Of a DNA stretch of 32,478 nucleotides, positions 22,758 through 29,592 are shown piece after piece (the stretch's first letter is position 1; every line of letters starts with the position of its first letter). Source of the stretch: Novosphingobium chloroacetimidivorans (GTDB lineage: Bacteria > Pseudomonadota > Alphaproteobacteria > Sphingomonadales > Sphingomonadaceae); the NCBI RefSeq assembly GCF_014204535.1, contig NZ_JACHLR010000028.1, forward strand, positions 1-32,478, written 5' to 3'. The notes under the pieces are model-generated. The model did no database searches and was not told the DNA's origin. It saw only the letters and a program-made list of their open reading frames with translations. A program made the translations under genes and the position numbers.

Positions 22758-23249
22758 ATGCGCAGCTTCGGGCAGATGGCCTGGCTCTCCGTGGCGTCGC
22801 TGGGCCTTGTGGCTGCGGCGAGTGGCTGCACATCGATCACCGATCATCGTGGCTACATCATCGACCAGGCGCTGGTCGACGCGGTGCAGCCGGGCGTGGA
22901 CAACCGCCAGTCGGTGGAGAAGACCCTCGGGCGGCCGACCTTCACCAGCCAGTTCGGCCCGCAGGACTGGTATTATATCTCGCAGAACGTCAAGACACCG
23001 CCCTTCCGCCGTCCGCGCACCAGCGACCAGGTCATCTACCGCCTGCGCTTCGATGCTGCAGGCAACGTCGCCGCGATCGACAAGCGCGGCATGGAGAAGG
23101 TCGCACGGCTCAACCCCGAAGGCGACAAGACGCCGACGCTGGGCCGCAACCGCGGCTTGCTCGAGGATCTGTTCGGCAACGTCGGCACGGTCGGTGCGGG
23201 CGGTGGCGGTGCCGGCGCTCCCAGCGGCGGGCCGAACGGCAGTCAGTGA
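22758..23249 (+). CDS. bamE: outer-membrane assembly lipoprotein BamE (SmpA/OmlA)
   Basis: A 163-residue BamE-type lipoprotein, a subunit of the BAM machine that inserts outer-membrane beta-barrels. The signal peptide ends in AASGC with Cys24 as lipid site. The SmpA/OmlA domain follows: YIIDQALVDAVQPGVDNRQS, VEKTLGRPTF, then DWYYISQNVK and VIYRLRFDAAGNV. A Gly/Ser/Pro-rich tail after about residue 135 is typical of alphaproteobacterial versions. The ATG at 22758 fits the signal peptide. A bidirectional promoter region of 170 bases separates it from the CBP3-type gene. hslV follows on the same strand. Confidence 0.94.
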   Translation: MRSFGQMAWLSVASLGLVAAASGCTSITDHRGYIIDQALVDAVQPGVDNRQSVEKTLGRPTFTSQFGPQDWYYISQNVKTPPFRRPRTSDQVIYRLRFDAAGNVAAIDKRGMEKVARLNPEGDKTPTLGRNRGLLEDLFGNVGTVGAGGGGAGAPSGGPNGSQ

Positions 23250-23268
23250 TGCTTGCGGCCGGCGTGGA

Positions 23269-23296
23269 TTGAAGACCCGCCGCGCCGACATATATG
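23269..23296 (+). promoter_or_regulatory. putative promoter of hslV
   Basis: TTGAAG (23269-23274) and TATATG (23291-23296) are 16 nt apart. The -10 box ends 7 bases before the hslV ATG, so transcription would start at or next to the start codon, giving a leaderless message. The -35 box also resembles the start of a heat-shock (RpoH) element; the -10 box fits either sigma factor poorly enough that the choice stays open. Confidence 0.4.
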
Positions 23297-23303
23297 CTGC
23301 GCC

Positions 23304-23864
23304 ATGGACAATAGCGGGGCGAGCCACGGCCTGATCCAGTGGCACGGGACCACCATCATCGGCGTCAAGAAGGGCGGCAAGACCGTCATCGCCGGCGATG
23401 GCCAGGTCTCGATGGGAAACACCGTCATGAAGCCGAACGCGCGCAAGGTGCGCCGGATCGGCAAAGGCGAAAAGGTGATCGCGGGCTTTGCCGGCGCGAC
23501 GGCCGATGCCTTCACCCTGTTCGAGCGGCTGGAGAAGAAGCTGGAGCAGTACTCCGGCCAGCTGACCCGCGCCGCCGTGGAGCTCGCCAAGGACTGGCGC
23601 ACCGACAAGTACCTGCGCAACCTGGAAGCGCTGATGATCGTCGCCGACGACACGGCGCTGCTGGTGCTGACCGGCAATGGCGATGTTTTGGAACCCGAGG
23701 CTGGGATCGCCGCCATCGGCTCGGGCGGCAACTACGCCTTGGCTGCTGCGAAGGCGATCGACCAGTACGAGGCCGATGCCGAGGTGATCGCCCGCAAGGC
23801 CATGGCCGTCGCCGCTGACATCTGCGTCTTCACCAACGACAGGGTGACGGTTGAAACCGTCTGA
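23304..23864 (+). CDS. hslV: HslV (ClpQ) protease subunit
   Basis: A 186-residue HslV, the proteolytic dodecamer of the ATP-dependent HslUV protease. The N-terminal extension of 15 residues ends in QWHG, and the mature chain should begin at Thr16 (TTIIGVKKGGK), the catalytic nucleophile. Then come VIAGDGQVSMGNTVMK, RIGKGEKVIAGFAGATADA and, at the C-terminus, GSGGNYALAAAKA and NDRVTVETV. Length and order are typical of alphaproteobacterial members. The ATG at 23304 was chosen; an upstream in-frame ATG at 23253 lies at the end of bamE. hslU follows after 145 bases that hold a palindromic repeat. Confidence 0.97.
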   Translation: MDNSGASHGLIQWHGTTIIGVKKGGKTVIAGDGQVSMGNTVMKPNARKVRRIGKGEKVIAGFAGATADAFTLFERLEKKLEQYSGQLTRAAVELAKDWRTDKYLRNLEALMIVADDTALLVLTGNGDVLEPEAGIAAIGSGGNYALAAAKAIDQYEADAEVIARKAMAVAADICVFTNDRVTVETV

Positions 23865-23892
23865 GCCGGCGCAGCAAAATCACTCAGACTCA

Positions 23893-23989
23893 CCTTCGTC
23901 ATTCCCGCGATCGCGGGAATCCATCTCCAGGTGGTTCCTTTTACGCCAGGTCAGGAGATGGACCCCCGCCTCCGCGGGGGTGACGAAGG
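23893..23989. repeat. palindromic repeat between hslV and hslU
   Basis: The left arm CCTTCGTCATTCCCGCGATC and following bases (23893-23928) matches, with mismatches, the reverse complement of 23954-23989 (GGAGATGGACCCCCGCCTCC and following). The left arm holds its own small palindrome CCCGCGATCGCGGG. The spacer is 25 bases. It lies in the gap of the hslVU pair. Confidence 0.75.
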
Positions 23990-24009
23990 ATAGGAACGGA
24001 ACCTAGATT

Positions 24010-25311
24010 ATGAACTCCTCCCTCACCCCCAAGGCCATCGTTGCCGCGCTCGATTCGCATATCGTCGGCCAGACCGAGGCCAAGAAGGCCGTCGCCGTCG
24101 CGCTGCGCAATCGCTGGCGGCGCCAGCGCCTCCCCGCCGAGCTGCGCGACGAGGTGACGCCCAAGAACATCCTGATGATCGGGCCCACGGGTTGCGGCAA
24201 GACCGAGATCAGCCGCCGCCTGGCCAAGCTCGCCGATGCGCCGTTCGTGAAGGTGGAGGCCACCAAGTTCACCGAAGTCGGCTACGTCGGTCGCGACGTC
24301 GAGCAGATCGCCCGCGACCTCGTCGAAGAAGCGATCCGCCTCGAGAAGGAGCGCCGGCGCGAGTCGGTGCGCGAGGCGGCGAGCAAGGCGGCGATGGAGC
24401 GGCTGCTCAACGCGCTGGTGGGCGACAGCGCCTCGGAGGCGACCCGCGCCGCATTCCAGCAACGCATCGTCGAGAACGCGATGAACGACACCGAGGTCGA
24501 GATCGAGGTGGAGGACGCGCCCGCCGCGCCGATGGAGATCCCCGGCATGGGCGGCTCGGTCGGCATGATCAACCTGGGCGACATCATGGGCAAGGCGTTC
24601 GGCCAGAACAACCTGAAACGCCGCAAGATGAAGGTGCCCGCCGCCTGGGACAAGCTGGTCGACGAGGAGAGCGACAAGCGGCTCGACCAAGACGACGTCA
24701 ACCGCACCGCGCTCGCCAATGCGGAAAACAACGGCATCGTGTTCGTGGACGAGATCGACAAGATCGCCGTCTCGGACGTGCGCGGCGGCTCGGTCAGCCG
24801 CGAGGGCGTGCAACGCGATCTGCTGCCGCTGATCGAGGGCACGACGGTGGCCACCAAGTATGGCCCGATGAAGACCGACCACGTCCTCTTCATCGCCAGC
24901 GGCGCCTTCCACGTCGCCAAGCCCAGCGACATGCTGCCCGAATTGCAAGGCCGCCTGCCGATCCGCGTCGAGCTGAAGGCGCTGACGGAAGAGGACTTCG
25001 TGCGCATCCTCTCGGAAACGCGCGCGAACCTGGTGGCGCAGTACAAGGCGCTGCTCGGCACCGAGCAGGTCACGGTGGAGATCACGCCGGACGCGATCGC
25101 CGAGGTCGCCAAGATCGCCGCGCAAGTGAACGAGAGCGTCGAGAACATCGGCGCGCGGCGCTTGCAGACGATCATGGAAAAGCTGCTGGAGGAACTGAGC
25201 TTCGAGGCCGAGGACCGCCAGGGCGAGACGGTGACGATCGATGCGGCCTATGTGCGTGAGCGGCTTACCGAGCTGGCGGGCGACACCGACCTGTCGAAGT
25301 ATATTCTGTAG
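24010..25311 (+). CDS. hslU: HslU (ClpY) ATPase subunit
   Basis: A 433-residue AAA+ unfoldase of the HslUV protease. The N-terminal domain has Walker A GPTGCGKT (58-65), the pore motif GYVG (91-94) and Walker B VFVDEID (244-250). The inserted I-domain covers about residues 110-230. The sensor region SGAFHVAKPSDMLPELQGR and the C-terminal domain with ENIGARRLQTIMEKLLEE follow. The chain ends in LSKYIL, the tail that inserts into HslV, so it is complete. The ATG at 24010 gives the standard MNSSLTPKAIVAALD start. It is separated from hslV by a repeat, so the pair may still be one transcript with altered ratio. Confidence 0.97.
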   Translation: MNSSLTPKAIVAALDSHIVGQTEAKKAVAVALRNRWRRQRLPAELRDEVTPKNILMIGPTGCGKTEISRRLAKLADAPFVKVEATKFTEVGYVGRDVEQIARDLVEEAIRLEKERRRESVREAASKAAMERLLNALVGDSASEATRAAFQQRIVENAMNDTEVEIEVEDAPAAPMEIPGMGGSVGMINLGDIMGKAFGQNNLKRRKMKVPAAWDKLVDEESDKRLDQDDVNRTALANAENNGIVFVDEIDKIAVSDVRGGSVSREGVQRDLLPLIEGTTVATKYGPMKTDHVLFIASGAFHVAKPSDMLPELQGRLPIRVELKALTEEDFVRILSETRANLVAQYKALLGTEQVTVEITPDAIAEVAKIAAQVNESVENIGARRLQTIMEKLLEELSFEAEDRQGETVTIDAAYVRERLTELAGDTDLSKYIL

Positions 25312-25339
25312 GGACAAGCTTAAGCCACAAACTTCCATT

Positions 25340-25422
25340 CGTCGCCCCCGCGCAGGCGGGGGCCCCGCTTCCTATGCAAAGTTAGAAGAACAAGCGGGGT
25401 CCCCGCCTTCGCGGGGACGACG
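25340..25422. repeat. palindromic repeat downstream of hslU
   Basis: CGTCGCCCCCGCGCAGGCGG and following bases (25340-25370) pair with the reverse complement at 25392-25422. The spacer is 21 bases. Each arm also folds on itself. TTTTT follows at 25426-25430, so on the plus strand it may work as a terminator for hslU. Confidence 0.7.
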
Positions 25423-25481
25423 GGGTTTTTAGCTTTCGCCCTCGTTTGCGAACTCGTAGGCTCCTGGAAGAGGAGACCGAC

Positions 25482-25883
25482 ATGAGCCTGGAAGGTGGAT
25501 GCCAGTGCGGAGCCGTGCGCTACCGCGTCGAAGGTGAGCCGGAGCACTCCGCATTCTGCCACTGCTCGGACTGTCGCAAGTCCTCCGGTGCGCCGGCTAC
25601 GGTCTGGTCCGCATTCCCGGCCGAGCGGTTCAGCGTCACCGGCGGCGAAGCGAAGACGTACAGCAGCAACGGCGCCTCGATGCGCCACTTCTGTGCGAAC
25701 TGCGGCACCGGCATGTGGTACGTCAACGAGGAGGTGCTGCCCGGCATGGTCGACATCCAGACCGCGACGCTGGACGATCCCGAAGCGCTGCCACCGGCCG
25801 TCCACATCCAGGCGGCCGAGGAGTTGTCGTGGATGAAGGCCGCGCACGACCTGCCTCACTTCGACCGCTATCCCGGACCCTGA
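25482..25883 (+). CDS. GFA-family zinc protein (glutathione-dependent formaldehyde-activating-like)
   Basis: A 133-residue protein of the GFA/CENP-V family. The zinc ligands are visible: Cys7 and Cys9 (GGCQCGAVRY), then Cys26, Cys28 and Cys31 (FCHCSDCRKSSGAP) and Cys71 and Cys74 (HFCANCGTG). These match the two zinc sites of Gfa. Most members have no proven link to formaldehyde, so the reaction here is open. The ATG at 25482 has AGGAG 6 nt upstream, and the domain starts at once. It heads a plus-strand group of three small genes with gaps of 87 and 34 bases. Confidence 0.93.
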   Translation: MSLEGGCQCGAVRYRVEGEPEHSAFCHCSDCRKSSGAPATVWSAFPAERFSVTGGEAKTYSSNGASMRHFCANCGTGMWYVNEEVLPGMVDIQTATLDDPEALPPAVHIQAAEELSWMKAAHDLPHFDRYPGP

Positions 25884-25970
25884 TCGACCGCCCGGCCGAT
25901 ACCTGGCGCGGGGGCGTTGTCTTCGCGCGGTCACCTGCCTAGCCTTGCGGCCAAAGGCCGGAGAGTTGCG

Positions 25971-26291
25971 ATGCCCAAGTACCTGCTGGTTGCCCTGAAT
26001 GGCCCGACGAACGGGGAGGGGGACGATGAACAATACAACCAGTGGTACGATGGCAAGCATGCCGGCGACCTGCTCAGCATAGACGGCGCGGTGTCGGTGC
26101 GCCGCTTTAAGGTCTTGCGGCAGAACCGCGTGAACAAGCCGTACCTCAGCGTGACCGAGTTCGAATGCGACGACCTCGAGGAGCTCAACCGCCAGCTCGC
26201 GGCCAAGGCCGCCGACTTCGAAGGTTCGAAGATGGACCGGACGACTTCGATGTTCGTCCTGGCCGAGGAACTGAGCACCGTCCGCCCCTGA
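25971..26291 (+). CDS. small dimeric alpha/beta-barrel protein (EthD/Dabb-like), uncharacterised
   Basis: A 106-residue protein with the features of the dimeric ferredoxin-like alpha/beta-barrel superfamily. It has a first strand KYLLVALNGPTN, the helix-turn segment EQYNQWYDGKHAGDLLSIDG, which resembles the 'W-Y-x-x-H-x-x-x-h' motif of EthD-like proteins, the second strand VSVRRFKVL, and a final strand SMFVLAEEL. The function of such proteins ranges from degradation of ring compounds to unknown. The ATG at 25971 has GGAGAG about 5 nt upstream. It lies between the GFA gene and the DUF1737 gene. Confidence 0.82.
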   Translation: MPKYLLVALNGPTNGEGDDEQYNQWYDGKHAGDLLSIDGAVSVRRFKVLRQNRVNKPYLSVTEFECDDLEELNRQLAAKAADFEGSKMDRTTSMFVLAEELSTVRP

Positions 26292-26325
26292 CGATCCCTT
26301 CCCGCACCTTGCCTGGAGAATTTCG

Positions 26326-26526
26326 ATGTCGATCCCGCCCGACGACCGCCCCGTCTACCGCCTGCTCACCGGCAAGGACGACCGCGCCTTTTGCGAGCGT
26401 GTGTCCGAGGCGCTGGAGCAGGGCTGGCGGCTCTACGGCTCGCCGTCGCTGCACTGGGACACGTCCGAGAACTGCATGAAGGCGGCGCAAGCCGTGGTGT
26501 GGAAGGATGCCGAGGTGGTGAAGTAG
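26326..26526 (+). CDS. DUF1737 protein
   Basis: A 66-residue DUF1737 protein. The family pattern is complete: YRLLTGKDDRAFCERVSEAL, then EQGWRLYGSPSLHW and AAQAVVWKD. Its role is unknown; the shape suggests a small cytosolic alpha/beta protein. The ATG at 26326 has GGAGA about 6 nt upstream. It ends the group of three small genes and is followed by a palindromic repeat. Confidence 0.9.
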   Translation: MSIPPDDRPVYRLLTGKDDRAFCERVSEALEQGWRLYGSPSLHWDTSENCMKAAQAVVWKDAEVVK

Positions 26527-26556
26527 GCTGTCCGGCCAACCGTTTTGAGTCCTCGA

Positions 26557-26645
26557 CCCACCTCCGTTCGTGTCGAGCGAAGTCGAGACACATTAGCGCT
26601 GCGCGTGGTGTCTCGACTTCGCTCGACACGAACGGGAAGGTGGGG
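26557..26645. repeat. intergenic palindromic repeat, copy 2 of a two-copy family
   Basis: Left arm 26557-26591 (CCCACCTCCGTTCGTGTCGA and following) and right arm 26608-26645 are nearly perfect reverse complements around a 16-base spacer. The arms match those of the repeat at 20613-20697. It stands between the convergent DUF1737 and Atm1-type genes. Confidence 0.8.
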
Positions 26646-26665
26646 GAGCGACGGAGAGTAGCCGC

Positions 26666-28486
26666 CTATTCCGCCGCCTCCTCGAACTCCTCCTGCTCGG
26701 CGGCCTGGCGGGCCCACATCTCGGCGTAGAGGCCGTCGCGGCGTAGCAGTTCCAGGTGGCTGCCGCTTTCGGCGAGCTGGCCGTCCTGCAGCACCAGGAT
26801 CTTGTCCGAATCCGCGATGGTCGAGAGCCGGTGGGCGATCGACAGGCTGGTGCGATCCTCGGACACGCGGTGCAGCGTCGCCAGGATGTCCTGCTCGGTG
26901 CGGGTGTCGAGCGCGCTGGTGGCTTCGTCGAGCAGCAGGATCGGCGGGTTCTTGACCAGGGTACGCGCGATGGCGACGCGCTGCTTCTCGCCGCCCGAGA
27001 GCTTGAGGCCGCGCTCGCCCACTTCGGTCTGGAAGCCCTGGGGCAGGCGTTCGATCAGCGGCATCAATGCCGCGCCCTTCGCCGCCGCCTCGACATCGGC
27101 TTGCGTCGCATCGCCGCGACCGTAGGCGATGTTGTAGCCGATGGTCTCGTTGAACAGCACCGAGTCCTGGGGGACGATCCCCAGCGCCGCCCGCAGCGAG
27201 GTCTGCGTCACCTGAGCGATGTCCTGTCCGTCGATCAGGATGCGGCCGGACCATGGGTCGTAGAAGCGGAACAACAGCCGGGCGATGGTCGACTTGCCCG
27301 CGCCGGAGGGGCCGACGATGGCGATGTTCTGGCCGGCGGGCACCTCGAAGGAGAGGCCCTTCAGGATCGTGCGGTCCTTCTCGTAGCCGAACAGCACGTT
27401 GTCGAAGACGACCGAGGGACGCTTGATGACGAGCGCCGGGGCGCCGGGCACGTCGGCCACTTCCTGCGGTTCGTCCAGCAGGCGGAACATCTCGGCCATG
27501 TCGATCAGGCCCTGGCGGATGGTGCGATAGACCATGCCGAGCATGTCCAGCGGGCGGAACAGCTGCGCCAGATAGGTCTGCACGAAGACCAGCTGGCCCG
27601 CGCTGTAGCGCCCCTGCCACCAGCCATAGACGGTCCAGGCCATCGCCGCCGCCATCAGCAGGTTGACCACCAGCCCTTGCGCGATGTTGAGCAGGCCGAG
27701 CGAGTTCTCGCTCTTCACGGCTGCATGCGCATACTCGGTCGTCGCCTTGGCATAGCGCGCTTCCTCGCGTGCTTCCGCACCGAAGTACTTCACCGTCTCG
27801 TAGTTCAGCAGCGAATCGACCGCATGGGCGAGCGCCTTGCCGTCCAGACGGTTCATCCGCTCGCGCAAGGCGGTGCGCCACTCGGTGATCGCGCGCGTCA
27901 CCCAGATGTAGGCGACGACGGCCACGGTCGTGGCGATCACCAGCGGCCAGCCGAAGTTGATGTAGAAGATCACGCCCACGACCAGCAGTTGCAGTACGGT
28001 CGGCGCGATGTTGAACAGCATGAAGTAGAGCATCGTGTCGATGCTCTTGGTGCCGCGCTCGATCGTCTTGGTCACTTCGCCCGTGCGGCGGGCCAGATGG
28101 AAGCGGAGGCTCAGCTTGTGCAGCTGGCTGAACACGTTCTCCGCCAGCGAGCGGGTGGCGTCCTGGCCGACACGCTCGAAGACGATGTTGCGCAAGTTGT
28201 CGAAGCCGACGCCGGCAAACCGCACCGCTGCGTACCCGAGCACCATCAGCATGACGAGCGTCAGCGCCTTGGGGCCGGTCACCCCCATCGCGTCGATCGC
28301 CCACTTGAGCAGGTATGGCAGCACCAGCTGCGACCCGGTGGAGGCAAGGATCAGCAGCGTCGCCACCACGATCCGCCGCCGCAGCGCCGGATTGTCGCGC
28401 GGCCACAGGTAGGGGAGGAACCGGGCCAGGGTGCGCCAGCCGTCGTGGCGCGCTCTGGGGTCATGGACAGCGGTATCTGGTGGCAT
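26666..28486 (-). CDS. atm1: Atm1-type ABC exporter (half transporter)
   Basis: A 606-residue half transporter: six membrane helices (about 35-330) followed by an ATPase domain. The latter has Walker A GPSGAGKST (392-400), Q-loop Gln440, signature LSGGEKQ (496-502), Walker B ILLLDE (516-521) and H-loop His552. The membrane part has the Atm1 features NIVFERVGQDATRSLAENVF, LNYETVKYFGAEAREEARY and LLNIAQG (Asn267, Gln270). From memory of the structure of the Novosphingobium Atm1, its glutathione ligands correspond here to Tyr193, Arg204, Arg208, Asn267, Gln270 and Arg321, all at a constant offset of two. Export of oxidised glutathione or metal-thiol complexes is therefore likely. The ATG at 28486 lacks a good ribosome site. 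Confidence 0.93.
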   Translation of the reverse strand: MPPDTAVHDPRARHDGWRTLARFLPYLWPRDNPALRRRIVVATLLILASTGSQLVLPYLLKWAIDAMGVTGPKALTLVMLMVLGYAAVRFAGVGFDNLRNIVFERVGQDATRSLAENVFSQLHKLSLRFHLARRTGEVTKTIERGTKSIDTMLYFMLFNIAPTVLQLLVVGVIFYINFGWPLVIATTVAVVAYIWVTRAITEWRTALRERMNRLDGKALAHAVDSLLNYETVKYFGAEAREEARYAKATTEYAHAAVKSENSLGLLNIAQGLVVNLLMAAAMAWTVYGWWQGRYSAGQLVFVQTYLAQLFRPLDMLGMVYRTIRQGLIDMAEMFRLLDEPQEVADVPGAPALVIKRPSVVFDNVLFGYEKDRTILKGLSFEVPAGQNIAIVGPSGAGKSTIARLLFRFYDPWSGRILIDGQDIAQVTQTSLRAALGIVPQDSVLFNETIGYNIAYGRGDATQADVEAAAKGAALMPLIERLPQGFQTEVGERGLKLSGGEKQRVAIARTLVKNPPILLLDEATSALDTRTEQDILATLHRVSEDRTSLSIAHRLSTIADSDKILVLQDGQLAESGSHLELLRRDGLYAEMWARQAAEQEEFEEAAE

Positions 28487-28589
28487 CGTGTGGCTATGTA
28501 GGGGGCGGGAGGGCCGAGCGCAAAGCTTGAGGCATGTCGCCGGCGTGCGTCGGCCGGGGCTGGACGCGGGACGACGATGTCTGCGACCC

Positions 28590-29483
28590 TCAGCCGCCTA
28601 CGTCGAAGAACACCTTGCGCGAGGCGAAGTCGATGGCGATCCGACGGAATGATCGCATCTCGCGCATGCCGAGGAAGATGGCCGGCTTCTCCGCCAGCTT
28701 GAGCCCGGCAAAGGCCGGCGCGTCGGCAAAGGCGATGGTGACGTTGCTCACTTCCAGCGTGTCGAGCTTCAGTTTGCGGGCGACGCCGAAGTCCGCAAGG
28801 AGCGTCTGGCCGGTGACGCTCGCCAGCGAGCCCACGCCTGCCGACTTCTTGCGCAAGGCGCGCTGCAAGGCTCGATTGCCGATGGTGCCTTGCGCGCCGG
28901 TATCCACCACCACGTCGACGCGCACGCCGTCGATCAGCGCATTGGTCAGGATCAGCCGCCCCGAGCGCCGACGGGCGCGCACGACGATGTCATAGCCGCT
29001 CGCCGGACCGATCTCGCGCGGGGTGCCGATCGCGATGGTCTCCCGCACGAAATCGAGCACTACCCGTTGGCCTTGCAGGGAATCGGTGCCGATGATGCCG
29101 TCGGCACCCATGTGCCGGTCCTCGAGCAGCGGCACGGTGAGCCCCGCGACCAGCTGCTGGCCGAATGCGATCTCGTCCACATGCGCGGTGGCAACCTGGT
29201 TCACGCCGGCGACCCCGACGATCCGCACCGACGGTCCTTGCGTCAGGGCAAGCCGCGTCGCCACCGCCGTGGAGAGCACGGTTCGCTGCGATCCGGTGTC
29301 GATCAGGAAGCTGTAGGGGCCCGAGCCCTGGACCGCGACGGGAACGATCATCCGTTCGACCCGGTCGCGCGCGGCTTCGATAAGATCGGTGTCCTCGGCG
29401 GGTGCGGTCGGTGGCGATTGCTGCGCACCCAGGATCAAGGGATCGGCGATGAGCAAGGCCAATGCGGCAGTCATTCCCGGCAT
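28590..29483 (-). CDS. retropepsin-like aspartic protease, duplicated domain, exported
   Basis: A 297-residue protein with two retropepsin-like halves. Both keep the active-site triad: Asp62 in FLIDTGSQRTVLS and Asp194 in VVDTGAQGTIG. Each half has the later hydrophobic-Gly block (ADGIIGTD; AIFLGM). Two triads in one chain allow an active site within a monomer, like the fusion that made pepsins. The N-terminus is a short hydrophobic signal (MTAALALLIADPLILGA), so it acts in the periplasm or at the outer face. The ATG at 29483 has GGGAGG about 5 nt upstream. Substrate unknown. It stands alone between the Atm1-type and flippase genes. Confidence 0.9.
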   Translation of the reverse strand: MPGMTAALALLIADPLILGAQQSPPTAPAEDTDLIEAARDRVERMIVPVAVQGSGPYSFLIDTGSQRTVLSTAVATRLALTQGPSVRIVGVAGVNQVATAHVDEIAFGQQLVAGLTVPLLEDRHMGADGIIGTDSLQGQRVVLDFVRETIAIGTPREIGPASGYDIVVRARRRSGRLILTNALIDGVRVDVVVDTGAQGTIGNRALQRALRKKSAGVGSLASVTGQTLLADFGVARKLKLDTLEVSNVTIAFADAPAFAGLKLAEKPAIFLGMREMRSFRRIAIDFASRKVFFDVGG

Positions 29484-29592
29484 GATCGCCTCCCAGCTGC
29501 TCCGTTCTGGCGGAGTCGTGCTTTGTCGAGGCTAGCACGTCAGGGCCCGGCTAGCGAGGTGAGCGCAGGCCTGTTGGTGGCGGGGGGCGGGG

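Noticed and set aside
23941..25338. 465-codon minus-strand frame
   Set aside because: Antisense to hslU; His/Arg/Leu-rich low-complexity translation.
26756..28501. 581-codon plus-strand frame
   Set aside because: Antisense to the Atm1-type gene; no domain or ribosome site; typical of high-GC genes whose opposite strand stays open.
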